Shown piece after piece: positions 33,959-42,551 of a DNA stretch of 64,000 bases (positions within the stretch are counted from its first letter, which is position 1; every line of letters begins with the position of its first letter). Position numbers and translations under genes: made by a program. The stretch is from Hymenobacter lapidiphilus (lineage in GTDB: Bacteria > Bacteroidota > Bacteroidia > Cytophagales > Hymenobacteraceae). The notes beneath the pieces were generated by a model. The model was not told the DNA's origin and made no database searches. It worked only from the letters and a program-made list of their open reading frames with translations. The stretch covers positions 44,354 through 108,353 of the forward strand of contig NZ_QVLT01000014.1 in the NCBI RefSeq assembly GCF_003417065.2. The letters run 5' to 3'.

Positions 33959-35317
33959 TCACCCCACCACCCTCTCCAACACCCGCCAACCGCGCCCAGG
34001 TACGGCCAGCTCCTCTTCCGCCTGAAACATCAGTTGCTCCTCACTGAAGATGTCGCGCCAGGTGCCGGCGGTGGTGGCGGGCAGGGGCAGGGCGGCGGTT
34101 TCGGGGGTACTATTGATAGCGCAGAGTACGGCCGCGCCCTCTTTTTCGCGCACGAAACCGTAGAGGCTGGCCGGGCCGGGCAGGCGCTCGAAGTGGCTGG
34201 TAGGGTCGCCGTTGCGCAGGGCCGGGTGGCGGCGCTTGAGCTGCAACAGGCGGGTGTAGAACTGCTGGAGTGGGAAATCCTGCCAGTCTATCGGGTCGTG
34301 GTCGAAAAAGGCCAGGCGCTTAGTCAGCCCGGCTTCCTGCCCCGAGTACACCAGCGGCATACCCGGCAGCAGCACCGTGAGCACGGCACAGGGCAGCGCC
34401 AATGGCCCCAGCCGCTCGTATTCGGTGCCGTCCCAGCTGTTCACGTCGTGGTTGCTGGTGAAGTTCATCAGGTATACCCGCGGCGGGTACTTGGCCCGCT
34501 CGGCGGCGCGGTACTCATCGATGGCCACCAGCTCGGCCCGGCCGGCGGCAATGCTGTCGAACAGGTAGTGCAGGCGCAAACCGAAGGTCATGTCGAAGGC
34601 CTGCTCCAGCAGGTGCGTATCGGGGTTGAACTCCTCCCAGCTCAGGCCGCCCGAGGGGTATAGCTCGTCCCATTCGGCCAGCATAAACACCGGCTTGATG
34701 GCTTCCAGCGCCGGCCGCACCTCGTCCCAGAAATTGGTGGGCACCAGCGCGGCCACGTCGCAGCGGTAGCCGTCTATGTCGGCCTCGCGCACCCAGTAGC
34801 ACAGGGCCTCCGTCATGTAGCGACGCAGGTCGGGCTGGCCGTAGTCGAGGGCTACCACGTCGTGCCAGTCGGCCACGGGCGGCACCAGCCGGCCCTGGGC
34901 ATCGTGCTGGTACCAGTCGGGGTGCGCATGCACGAGCGGGTTGTCCCAGCTGGTATGGTTGGCCACCCAGTCGAGCAGCACCCGCAACCCCAGGCGGTGG
35001 GCCTCGGCCACTAGGGCCCGCAAATCTGCCAGCGTCCCAAACTCCGGGTTCACCCCGAAATAATCGCGCACGGCGTACTGGCTGCCCAGCGTGCCCTTGC
35101 GGCCCTGCTCGCCAATCGGATGAACGGGCATCAGCCAGACGATGCTGATGCCCATGTCCGCCAGCCGCGGCAGGTGCTCCATAAAGGCCCGAAACGTGCC
35201 CTCGGGAGTGTACTGGCGGATATTGACTTCGTAAATGGTAGCGGCGGAGGCCCACTCAGGATGCCGCACCTGAAACAGGTGAGCGTCGGGGTGGAACTGG
35301 GAAGAGCGTTCAGGCAT
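33959..35317 (-). CDS. GH13 alpha-amylase family enzyme, cytosolic paralogue
   Basis: 452 aa with no signal peptide. The (beta/alpha)8 barrel motifs are present: LLDWVANHTSWD (region I), IDGYRCDVAAL (nucleophile Asp), FMLAEWDEL (general acid Glu) and NFTSNHDVNSWDG (transition-state Asp). The family hydrolyses or transfers alpha-1,4/1,6-glucans. Exact specificity is not evident; no starch-binding domain is visible. A lipoprotein paralogue lies 236 bp upstream on the same strand. MPERSSQFHPD at 35317 is preferred over an upstream Met because it aligns with the mature start of the paralogue. Confidence 0.9.
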   Translation of the reverse strand: MPERSSQFHPDAHLFQVRHPEWASAATIYEVNIRQYTPEGTFRAFMEHLPRLADMGISIVWLMPVHPIGEQGRKGTLGSQYAVRDYFGVNPEFGTLADLRALVAEAHRLGLRVLLDWVANHTSWDNPLVHAHPDWYQHDAQGRLVPPVADWHDVVALDYGQPDLRRYMTEALCYWVREADIDGYRCDVAALVPTNFWDEVRPALEAIKPVFMLAEWDELYPSGGLSWEEFNPDTHLLEQAFDMTFGLRLHYLFDSIAAGRAELVAIDEYRAAERAKYPPRVYLMNFTSNHDVNSWDGTEYERLGPLALPCAVLTVLLPGMPLVYSGQEAGLTKRLAFFDHDPIDWQDFPLQQFYTRLLQLKRRHPALRNGDPTSHFERLPGPASLYGFVREKEGAAVLCAINSTPETAALPLPATTAGTWRDIFSEEQLMFQAEEELAVPGRGWRVLERVVG

Positions 35318-35553
35318 GGAGCGAAAAGGTAAAGGCCAGCGCACGCGCCGCCGGAAGCGGGCCGGAATGTCCCGGTACTTACTGTCGAGACTGCTCAGCA
35401 GTCGTCAATCGTGGCCCGCGGGCTGCATTGCCCGGTGGTCTGGAAACTACGAAGCCGACCGGCCACGCAGATTTCCGGACCCGCTCCAACCGGTTCGTCA
35501 ACACGTCGCGCTACCAGCAGTCAACCGGCTGTTTAGCTGAACGTCTGCCCGCG

Positions 35554-36990
35554 CTAGTCCGGATCGGGCAGGCGCTCGAACACGCGGTAGCCGTGGGCCC
35601 GCAGCGGCACCTTCGAGCCCGAGCCCAGCCGCTGCACCTGGCCACTGAACAGCTCCCGGTAGATGCCCGGCCCGAGGCCGCGCAGGGTCAGCTCGTGCGG
35701 CTGCTTAGCGAAGTTTACGAGCGTGAGCACGGCCTGCTGCTGGCGGCGGCGCACGAAGCCGTACACCTCGGGGCTGGCGCTGACGGGCAGGGATTCAAAT
35801 TCGGCACACGGGTCGCCGTTGGCCAGGGCCGGGTTGCGCTTTTTAAGCTGCAGCAGTGTGGTATAGAAATCCTGAAGTGGGTAGCCATTCCACGGAATCG
35901 GGTCTTTTTCGAAGAAGCTGAGCCGCTTTTTCAGGGCGGCCTCCTGGCCCGAGTACACCATCGGGATGCCCGGCAGCAGGGCCGCCAGCACGGCCTGAGG
36001 CAGGGCGTTGGCCCCCAGCCGCTCGTATTCGGTGCCGCTCCAGCTATTAATGTCGTGGCTGCTCGTGAAGTTCATCAGGTACACGCCGGCCGGATACTTG
36101 GCCCGCTCGGCCGCCAGGTAGGTATCAATGGCGCGAGCGGGCTGCCGGCCCTGGGCAATGCTATCGAGCAAATAGCGCAGGCGCAGGGCGTAAGTGGCAT
36201 CGAAGGCCTTTTCGAGCAGACGGGTGTTGGGGTTAAATTCGCCCGGTTTGAGGAACGGCGGGTCGTGCAGCTCGTCCCACTCGGCCAGCATAAACACGGG
36301 CTTAAGGCTGTCGAGGGCGGCGCGGGTGTTGTTCCAGAAATGGGTGGGCACCAGCCCGGCCACGTCGCAGCGGAACCCGTCCACATCGGCTGCCCGCACC
36401 CAGTAGACCATACTTTCGGTCATGTAGCGGCGCAAGTCGGGCCTGCTGAAATCCAGCGCGATTACGTCCTGCCAGTCGGCTACCGGGGGCCGGAAGCGGC
36501 CCAGCGAGTCGCGCAGAAACCAGTCGGGGTGCTGGCGGGCCAGCTCGCTGTCCCAGCTGGTGTGGTTGGCCACCCAGTCGAGGATGACGTGCATGCCGCG
36601 CTTATGGGCAGCGGCCACGAGGTGGCGCAAATCGACCAGCGTGCCCATTTCGGGATTCACGGCCCGGTAGTCGCGCACCGAGTAGTAGCTGCCGAGGCTG
36701 CCCTTGCGCTTTTCCTGGCCAATCGGGTTGATGGGCATCAGCCACAGAATGCCCACGCCCATGCTGTCGAGGCGGGGCAAATGAGCCTCAAAAGCCCGGA
36801 AGGTGCCCTCGGGCGTGTACTGGCGGATGTTGACCTCGTAGATGCTGGCGTTGGCGGCCCAGCCCGGGGAGCGTACTGCAAACGGGGCCGGCGGCGGCGA
36901 GCAGTCGGCGGCCGGCGTATCGACGGAGTTGGTCTGGCAGCTGGCCAGCAGCAAAATAAACCCGAAAAAAGGCAAGAATAATCGGAGCAT
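35554..36990 (-). CDS. GH13 alpha-amylase family lipoprotein paralogue
   Basis: 478 aa. The N-terminus is a lipoprotein signal (FFGFILLLASC, Cys near residue 18), so the enzyme is membrane-anchored in the periplasm or exposed at the surface. The barrel motifs match the cytosolic paralogue: LDWVANHTSWD, VDGFRCDVAGL, FMLAEWDELH and NFTSSHDINSWSG. The two are clearly paralogous along their length. Possession of one exported and one internal copy suggests stepwise alpha-glucan breakdown on both sides of the membrane (inference). Confidence 0.9.
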   Translation of the reverse strand: MLRLFLPFFGFILLLASCQTNSVDTPAADCSPPPAPFAVRSPGWAANASIYEVNIRQYTPEGTFRAFEAHLPRLDSMGVGILWLMPINPIGQEKRKGSLGSYYSVRDYRAVNPEMGTLVDLRHLVAAAHKRGMHVILDWVANHTSWDSELARQHPDWFLRDSLGRFRPPVADWQDVIALDFSRPDLRRYMTESMVYWVRAADVDGFRCDVAGLVPTHFWNNTRAALDSLKPVFMLAEWDELHDPPFLKPGEFNPNTRLLEKAFDATYALRLRYLLDSIAQGRQPARAIDTYLAAERAKYPAGVYLMNFTSSHDINSWSGTEYERLGANALPQAVLAALLPGIPMVYSGQEAALKKRLSFFEKDPIPWNGYPLQDFYTTLLQLKKRNPALANGDPCAEFESLPVSASPEVYGFVRRRQQQAVLTLVNFAKQPHELTLRGLGPGIYRELFSGQVQRLGSGSKVPLRAHGYRVFERLPDPD

Positions 36991-37026
36991 GCGCCCAACT
37001 TACGCAGTTTTCGGCCGCGTATCAAT

Positions 37027-38175
37027 TCAGGCTACGCCGTCATATGCCACCCTGCGCCGCCCTGGGAGCCGGACTATGCGGAGCCAGCGGTTGAATGGTT
37101 CCTCTACCAAGTAGTGCAACCCGATTGCGGCCACATTCAGCAGCAGAAAAACCAGTAGCGGCTGAGCTGTGATAAACCTCGTCACGATGCCGTGCGGAAC
37201 CCCCATGTGGATGAGGTAAAAGACATACGAGCTACGTCCCAGGATCTGCATCGTTTGGCTGCCGAGCAGCCGGCGTAGTGCGGTTTGCTCTGTCAGAAGC
37301 CCAGCAAACCAGAGCGCAATGGCCACCGGCAGCACTATATTATTGAGAATAATGCCCACCGGGTGCTCCTGCCCGAAAGTGTAAGGCCCGCGAATTGCAT
37401 TCAGCAGCAAAATGACGGCTCCGAAGGCCAATAGCCCGGCAACTGTCCGGCTACTTCCTGATTTGGGTTGTAGCCGCCCCTGCCGAAACCAGAGAGCCAG
37501 CTGAATGCCCACGAAAAACTCGGTGGCCCGGCCGAAAAAGGTGAACAGCAGCATGAACCGCAGATTTCCGAATAGCCCGTAGAGCTGTTTCGGGCCAAGC
37601 AGCCCGACCAATATTGCTCCTAATCCCAGCAGCAACGGCGGAAGCAGCCACAGTAGCCGGGGCCGCCACCGAAGTAGCAGGAAGACGAATGGCGCGCTTA
37701 AGTAGAAGCACTCTTCTACTGTCAGAGTCCAGCCCTGCGCTACACCTGAATAGACGAAACCCTCGAAAAAGCCGCGTAAAAACGTAATGTTTAGTAGCCA
37801 GACTCCCGGCGAAAAAGTCCGGGTATTGTACCAGATGCCCGCAAAAGCCAGCGCCGTCACCAAGAAATACATGGGATAAATGCGGGCCACCCGGTTGCGT
37901 AGGTAGCGCCCCCACCATTCCACTGTCATCTGCTCGGTACCAGCGTAGCGCAAGGCGATAAGAAACCCGCTGAGCACGAAAAAAACAGGTACGCCCACAT
38001 GAAACTCGCGCACTATTTTCTCCAGCGTTCCTTCGATTCCGGGACCTGTCTGCAACGGATTGAAGTGGTGCAGATATACCAAGTAGGCCGCTACGGCCCG
38101 CACGCCGGTGAGAGCCGGCAGATAAGCAGATGACGCCTCCGGATTGAGAGCAGGCAATTCATGGGCAGCAGGCAT
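37027..38175 (-). CDS. Acyltransferase 3 family membrane protein
   Basis: 382 aa with about ten helices. The N-terminus has the family hallmark YLPALTGVRAVAAYLVYLHHF (cut here to its key RAxAA and H residues), followed by FHVGVPVFFVLSGFLI and WTLTVEECFYLSAPF. These integral proteins O-acylate surface glycans, peptidoglycan or exported small molecules. The target is unknown and no polysaccharide cluster is adjacent. ATG at 38175 is chosen; a TTG two codons earlier is less likely. Confidence 0.9.
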   Translation of the reverse strand: MPAAHELPALNPEASSAYLPALTGVRAVAAYLVYLHHFNPLQTGPGIEGTLEKIVREFHVGVPVFFVLSGFLIALRYAGTEQMTVEWWGRYLRNRVARIYPMYFLVTALAFAGIWYNTRTFSPGVWLLNITFLRGFFEGFVYSGVAQGWTLTVEECFYLSAPFVFLLLRWRPRLLWLLPPLLLGLGAILVGLLGPKQLYGLFGNLRFMLLFTFFGRATEFFVGIQLALWFRQGRLQPKSGSSRTVAGLLAFGAVILLLNAIRGPYTFGQEHPVGIILNNIVLPVAIALWFAGLLTEQTALRRLLGSQTMQILGRSSYVFYLIHMGVPHGIVTRFITAQPLLVFLLLNVAAIGLHYLVEEPFNRWLRIVRLPGRRRVAYDGVA

Positions 38176-38576
38176 ATACAAGCGGAGATTGACGGTCTGG
38201 TTCTAATGCTATAAGCCGGGCCTAAAGCTACAGCCGCATAGTATATTGGCGTGTGCCCGCCAGATGTTTTTTTGGAGTTGCTAGGGCAGATTGATGCTAA
38301 ATGTTCGGGTTTGCCTTGTCGAATTGCCGGCGTATTATTCAAAATAGGAACTTACTCATCGTGCAAACCAGGTACTAACAGAACTGCGGGCAGGCGCTGC
38401 AGAGGGTATGGGGAGTAGTTGAGGATACTGCAAATTAGAAAGTTATTTGGCCGGGCCCTGCGCCGCGCCAGCTTCCGATTTGCTACCTTTTGGCCCGGAT
38501 AGGCGCGGGTAGTCCGGGTCGGGCCCAACCGGATTGGTCGTCAACCCAGATCCAGTCGCCGACTGTCAAAAAAGCC
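38176..38576. other. Divergent intergenic region, no gene seen
   Basis: 400 bp between the acyltransferase gene (-) and the AraC regulator gene (+). No convincing ORF is found on either strand. TACCTTTTG near 38484 is one insertion away from TAnnTTTG and lies about 85 bp before the regulator start. The last 100 bp are GC-rich with small palindromic stretches (TCCGGGTCGGGCCCAACCGGA region). No strong terminator. Confidence 0.4.
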
Positions 38577-39773
38577 ATGCAGATACCCTTTATCCCGCTT
38601 GTGTTGGTGCTGCTGGCGGTGGTGGCGCAGGCTGTTTTTGCGGCCGGTCTGCTGGCGCTGGCCCGCCGCAACCGCCTGCCCAATGGCTTTCTGGCGCTGC
38701 TTATGCTGGCCATTGCCCTGTGGTTGCTGGATAGCTTTTTCCGCGTCGCGGGCATCTACGGCCAGAATGCCAACTGGTATTTCGCGCCCATCTACTACTC
38801 CTTCGCTTTCGGGCCGCTGCTGTATTTCTACGTCCGTAGCCTCGTTAACCACGATTTCCGGTTTCGGGCGCGGCAGCTGTGGCACTTTGGGCCGGTGCTG
38901 TTGCAGGCCGCCCTGTACTGGGGCCTGCGCACCCAGCCCTACGCTACTCGCGCCTGGTTCTGGGAGCACGTGCACCGACCTTATACCTACCGACTGGAGT
39001 TCATCGGTACCTGGGTGTCGCTCACGGTGTATCTGGGGCTGAGTCTGCACCTGCTGCGGCAGTACGGGCGCTGGCTACCCGACAACTTCTCCGAAACCTC
39101 CGAGCTGCGCCTGCGCTGGCTGCGGGTATTGCTGGTGCTGGTGGGCCTCGTGAGTCTGCAATGGCTGCTGGAAGTGGTGCTGCGCGAGTTTTTCGACATT
39201 TATTATCAGTACGATTACTCCACCGAGCTGCTGGGCGGCGTGCTGTTCCTGATTGGCGTGGTGGGCCTGCGCCAAGCCGATATGCGGGCCGTCAGCTTCG
39301 TGCCCGAAGTAGCCGCACCCGTAACCGCAGCCACCAGCGGGGCGGAGGGCCTGCTGGTTTCCGCTGTGCCGCCCGGTTCTGGCAACGCGTTTCCAGCCCC
39401 AGCGCCTGCTACCCCAACGACTACCGCGCCGGCCGTTGATGCTGCGGTGCTGGCCCGCATCCGGCGGGCGCTGGAAGAGGAGCGGCTCTACCTCAACCCC
39501 ACGCTTACGCTGGCCGAACTGTCGGCCCACACCGGCCTGGCCCCGCGCCTGATTTCGTTCACCGTCAACCAAGGCTTCGGCCAGAGTTTCAACGACCTGA
39601 TAAACGGCTACCGGGTGGCCGAGGTAAAGCGCCGCCTCGCCACCCCCGATGCCCAGCGCCTCACGCTGCTGGGGCTGGCCCTGGAGTGCGGCTTCAACTC
39701 CAAAACCACCTTCAACCGCATCTTCAAGCAGTTCACCGGCCTGGCCCCCCGGGAGTGGAGCGACGGCGAGTAA
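38577..39773 (+). CDS. AraC-family regulator with N-terminal membrane domain
   Basis: 398 aa. Seven predicted helices span about residues 3-235. An Ala/Pro/Thr-rich linker (about 245-300) follows, then a C-terminal AraC/XylS HTH domain (about 305-395): LTLAELSAHTGLAPRLISFT, then LALECGFNSKTTFNRIFKQF and TGLAPREW, the classic second-helix signature. Such membrane-bound AraC proteins are frequent in Bacteroidota and are thought to sense envelope or extracellular signals. The target is unknown; candidates are the flanking divergent acyltransferase gene or downstream small genes. Confidence 0.9.
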   Translation: MQIPFIPLVLVLLAVVAQAVFAAGLLALARRNRLPNGFLALLMLAIALWLLDSFFRVAGIYGQNANWYFAPIYYSFAFGPLLYFYVRSLVNHDFRFRARQLWHFGPVLLQAALYWGLRTQPYATRAWFWEHVHRPYTYRLEFIGTWVSLTVYLGLSLHLLRQYGRWLPDNFSETSELRLRWLRVLLVLVGLVSLQWLLEVVLREFFDIYYQYDYSTELLGGVLFLIGVVGLRQADMRAVSFVPEVAAPVTAATSGAEGLLVSAVPPGSGNAFPAPAPATPTTTAPAVDAAVLARIRRALEEERLYLNPTLTLAELSAHTGLAPRLISFTVNQGFGQSFNDLINGYRVAEVKRRLATPDAQRLTLLGLALECGFNSKTTFNRIFKQFTGLAPREWSDGE

Positions 39774-39833
39774 GTGGGTGATAAATGAGCGGGCTTAGCG
39801 TTCAGGCGGCGCAAATGGCGCAGTATGGCCGGC

Positions 39834-39864
39834 GTGGCACCACGACGTAAAGTCGTGGCACCAC
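39834..39864. repeat. GTGGCACCAC direct repeat with small hairpin
   Basis: GTGGCACCAC occurs at 39834-39843 and 39855-39864. Between them CCACGAC (39840-39846) and GTCGTGG (39852-39858) form a hairpin around GTAAA. It is a compact dispersed-repeat-like element downstream of the AraC gene. No U-tract. Confidence 0.5.
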
Positions 39865-39988
39865 ACCCTGAACCTTATTCACCGGAATAGCGCCCACATC
39901 ACGATTTGGGGCGTCCCGATGTTGGATTCGGGGCGCTTGGGGCAGTTTGAGCGGGCACCTTTGGGTCGTTCCTCAACCCCCAAGTCCC

Positions 39989-40522
39989 ATGAAACTACTG
40001 CTGCTACTCACCGCCCTGAATGCCGCGCCGGCCGCCCTGCTGGCCCAGGCTACTCCGGCCCCGGCCCCAAACCCGGCCTGGACCGACCACCGCCGCCTGC
40101 TGCCCGATAAGCTCCGGCAGGTGCCCGTGGGCCTCACGCTCTGGCACACGCCCAACCCAGTGTACCCTAAACCCAACCCCGGGCAGCCCGGCGGCTTCGT
40201 CTGGCAGCACAGCACGATGGTGCGCTCCGAAGTGGGGCAGGAGCTGACGGTGGTGGAATGCGGCAGCTTTATCTGGTACAGTGAAGCCGGCTGGCAGGCC
40301 AACCTGCACCAAAATTCCGCCGAGTTTGCCGCCCTTTTTCAATGCCTAAACGGCCGCCTGCGCCCCGGCCGCACCTACACCTTCGCCCAGAACTACCGCT
40401 ACGCCGATAGCGCCCGGGGCCTGTACGGCGGCGACGCGCTCTGGTACGTGCTGGCCCGCGACCCGGCCGGCAAGCTCTACAAAGGCTTCGGGCTGATTGA
40501 AACCGAAGCCACCCCGCAGTAA
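39989..40522 (+). CDS. Exported hypothetical protein
   Basis: 177 aa. A signal peptide is visible (MKLLLLLTALNAAPAALLAQ). The mature part is a single compact domain rich in Trp, Tyr and Pro (LTLWHTPNPVYPKPNPGQPG, VVECGSFIWYSEAGW). I do not recognise the family. CACCTTTG, one base from the -7 consensus, lies 26 bp before the ATG at 39989. The next gene, YceI-like, starts 89 bp downstream on the same strand and may be co-transcribed. Confidence 0.6.
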   Translation: MKLLLLLTALNAAPAALLAQATPAPAPNPAWTDHRRLLPDKLRQVPVGLTLWHTPNPVYPKPNPGQPGGFVWQHSTMVRSEVGQELTVVECGSFIWYSEAGWQANLHQNSAEFAALFQCLNGRLRPGRTYTFAQNYRYADSARGLYGGDALWYVLARDPAGKLYKGFGLIETEATPQ

Positions 40523-40611
40523 CACCAACGCGCCGCTGCTGGCAATTGCTCCACTCACTTTTCCGTACCCGGGCCGCGAATCCAAGTCCGCGCCCACTTT
40601 CTTCTCAACCC

Positions 40612-41196
40612 ATGAAATTCCTCGCCCTTATACTGTTGCTCACCTCTGCTACACCCCAAACCGGTTCCGCTACTCCGCCACGGGCGGCGGTTCGGGCGGC
40701 CGTGGCCACTTACCGGGTCGGGCCGGCCGCCGTTACCTGGACTGGCTATGCCGAAGTGGGCGGCTACGCGCCCAGCGGTACCGTGCAGCTCCGCCGCGGC
40801 CGCTTCAGCTACGACGGCCGCACGTTGCGTAACGGTCGTTTCGAGTTCGATATGACCACCCTGGAACAGGAGCAGGCCCAGTTGGCCGAACACCTGCGCG
40901 GAGAAGATTTTTTCGCGGTGGCTAAGTATCCGACGGCCGTATTTGAGCTGCGGGAAGTGCGGGCTGGCGTAGCTATTGGCCAACTCACGCTACGCGGAGT
41001 TACCCGGCCCGTCCGTTTCCCGCTCGCGGTGGAGCCGCGGCCCGACGGGCGGCTGCACATCAGCGGCAACGCCACCCTCGACCGCACCCAGTTCGGCATC
41101 CACTACAACTCCAGCAGCTTCTTTCAGAACCTGGGCTCTTACGCCATCCGCAACGAGTTCCGGCTGACCTTCGACCTAACAGCGGTGGGTGAATGA
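40612..41196 (+). CDS. YceI family periplasmic protein
   Basis: 194 aa with a short signal peptide (MKFLALILLLTSATP). The YceI lipocalin-like barrel is recognisable: WTGYAEVGGYAPSGTVQL, then FEFDMTTLEQEQ, HLRGEDFFAVAKYPTAVF and LTLRGVTRPVRFP, ending with ATLDRTQFGIHYNSSS. YceI proteins bind polyprenoid or fatty acyl lipids in the periplasm, some near isoprenoid-quinone or stress genes. The ligand here is unknown. MKFLA at 40612 is chosen over upstream Met because it begins the signal sequence. Confidence 0.9.
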   Translation: MKFLALILLLTSATPQTGSATPPRAAVRAAVATYRVGPAAVTWTGYAEVGGYAPSGTVQLRRGRFSYDGRTLRNGRFEFDMTTLEQEQAQLAEHLRGEDFFAVAKYPTAVFELREVRAGVAIGQLTLRGVTRPVRFPLAVEPRPDGRLHISGNATLDRTQFGIHYNSSSFFQNLGSYAIRNEFRLTFDLTAVGE

Positions 41197-41424
41197 ACAG
41201 CCGCCTTATAAGGCAAGGCGGCCCGAATTTCCAGGCAGCAATGCGCCAGCAATCCGGGTTTTGTTGGATCTTTGGGCTTTAAGCCATTCGTAGCCTTGCG
41301 TTCAGAGCTGGATGAAGGGTGGCTTGGCTTGGCTGAACCCCGCTCATCCAGACCACCCAGGCAACACCGCCCGGCCGGCCGGCGTACATCTCACTCAACA
41401 ATTCTTCCCTAATTTCTTTGCCTT

Positions 41425-41799
41425 ATGAACCACGCTAGCCGCATCGACAAGACCGTCCGCAACATCTATGACACCTTCGACAACCCGGGTGCCAACCCCC
41501 TGGAGGCTGGCTTGGGCGACATTGACAGCTGGATTGATGCCCTCGACGGGCTGGGTGGCTCGGCCCTGAACGGGCTGCAAAAGGAGTTGCGCAACCTGCG
41601 CTCCTACGTCGAGCGCGACGACCGGCCCGCTATTGCCGCCACCCTCCAGATGCTGGGTACCGAAACCTCGCGCATCGCCTCCGGCATGCACAGCCTTACC
41701 GATAACACCGGCGACCAGCTGCGCCATCTGGGCCAGACGTTGGTAATTGCCGCCGGCAACCTGAAAATGCCACGGGCCGATTCGGCCAAAATTTTGTAA
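41425..41799 (+). CDS. Small helical protein, paralogue 1
   Basis: 124 aa, soluble, all-helical, no signal peptide. The central block NPLEAGLGDIDSWIDALDGL, then LQKELRNLRSYV and LRHLGQTLVIAAGNLK, aligns with the next gene downstream (IDSWVSTLNG, ADELKNLKTAI, LQQLGQTLSQAAKSLQ). I do not recognise the family. A strong terminator follows. The intergenic spacing of about 215 bp and the terminator suggest separate transcripts for the two paralogues. Confidence 0.6.
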   Translation: MNHASRIDKTVRNIYDTFDNPGANPLEAGLGDIDSWIDALDGLGGSALNGLQKELRNLRSYVERDDRPAIAATLQMLGTETSRIASGMHSLTDNTGDQLRHLGQTLVIAAGNLKMPRADSAKIL

Positions 41800-41820
41800 T
41801 CAAATAGATTAAGCTCGTGT

Positions 41821-41872
41821 AAAATTCGGGTTCTGAAAGCCGCGTAAGCAGCTCTCGGAATCCGAATTTTTT
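41821..41872 (+). terminator. Rho-independent terminator
   Basis: AAAATTCGGGTTC (41821-41833) pairs with GAATCCGAATTTT (41858-41870) with one mismatch, followed by TT. It lies 21 bp after the stop of the first small helical paralogue. Confidence 0.75.
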
Positions 41873-42013
41873 CGTTTGTAAGGGACTTTAGTTGCGTACC
41901 ATTCAAGGCCTGATATGTTTTGGCAGTAGATGTTTAATTATTTGACTATCAACTTTTAAAGCCGGTGAGCGGTACTAGTGGTGTTCAATTCTTCCACCAT
42001 AACCACACCTACT

Positions 42014-42352
42014 ATGAGTGCTTCCACTTCCACCAGCCAACTCGACGCTACCCTCCAGGCCCTGCAAGGCGGCCTGAGCCAAGCCGCCCCGGCGGCCGGC
42101 GGCAACATCGACAGCTGGGTTTCGACCCTCAACGGAGCCAATAGCCCCGCCCTGAGCGCCATTGCCGACGAGCTGAAAAACCTGAAAACCGCTATCGGCG
42201 GCGGTGACGCCTCGCAGATCAGTAAGTCGCTGAGCACCCTGGGCGAGCACACCACCAAAGCTGCTGCCAGCGCCACCGACGACGCCAAAGACAAGCTCCA
42301 GCAGCTGGGCCAGACGCTCAGCCAGGCCGCCAAGTCGCTACAGTCGGCGTAA
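42014..42352 (+). CDS. Small helical protein, paralogue 2
   Basis: 112 aa, Ser/Ala/Gln-rich and amphipathic-helical. IDSWVSTLNGANSPALSAIA, DELKNLKTAI and KDKLQQLGQTLSQAAKSLQS align with paralogue 1 upstream, giving a shared domain of about 90 residues. It has no Cys, no signal peptide and no TM segment. The lysine/alanine repeats near the end (TKAAASATDDAKDKLQQ) recall stress-type amphipathic proteins, but I cannot assign a family. MSASTST at 42014 is preferred over an upstream alternative start. A large inverted repeat starts right at the stop codon. Confidence 0.6.
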   Translation: MSASTSTSQLDATLQALQGGLSQAAPAAGGNIDSWVSTLNGANSPALSAIADELKNLKTAIGGGDASQISKSLSTLGEHTTKAAASATDDAKDKLQQLGQTLSQAAKSLQSA

Positions 42353-42550
42353 TTTGAGAAGCCAGGAGATAGGAGCTAGAAGATAGAATCTTTCAGAGCC
42401 TGTCATCCCGACAAAAGGAGGACCTTACCAAGCAAGAGCGAGTCGTTGTTACGGCCGTTCGGGCATGGTAAGGTCCTTTGCCTTGCACCGCATTTCAGGG
42501 GACGCCAGACGATATTCTAGCTTCTAGCTCCTGACTTCTAGCTTCTCAAA
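42353..42550. repeat. AGCT-spaced inverted repeat filling a convergent gap
   Basis: The outer arms are TTTGAGAAGCCAGGAG (from 42353) and CTCCTGACTTCTAGCTTCTC (to 42548); as longer 38-bp arms they pair with a handful of mismatches. Inside, AAAGGAGGACCTTACCA (42414-42430) and TGGTAAGGTCC (42465-42475) form a second hairpin. The element occupies the whole space between the stop codons at 42352 and 42552. Confidence 0.8.
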
Positions 42551-42551
42551 A

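Noticed and set aside
35428..36981. Plus-strand open frame of 517 codons opposite the lipoprotein GH13 gene
   Set aside because: The minus strand carries all GH13 catalytic motifs and a lipoprotein signal; the plus frame has no recognisable features.
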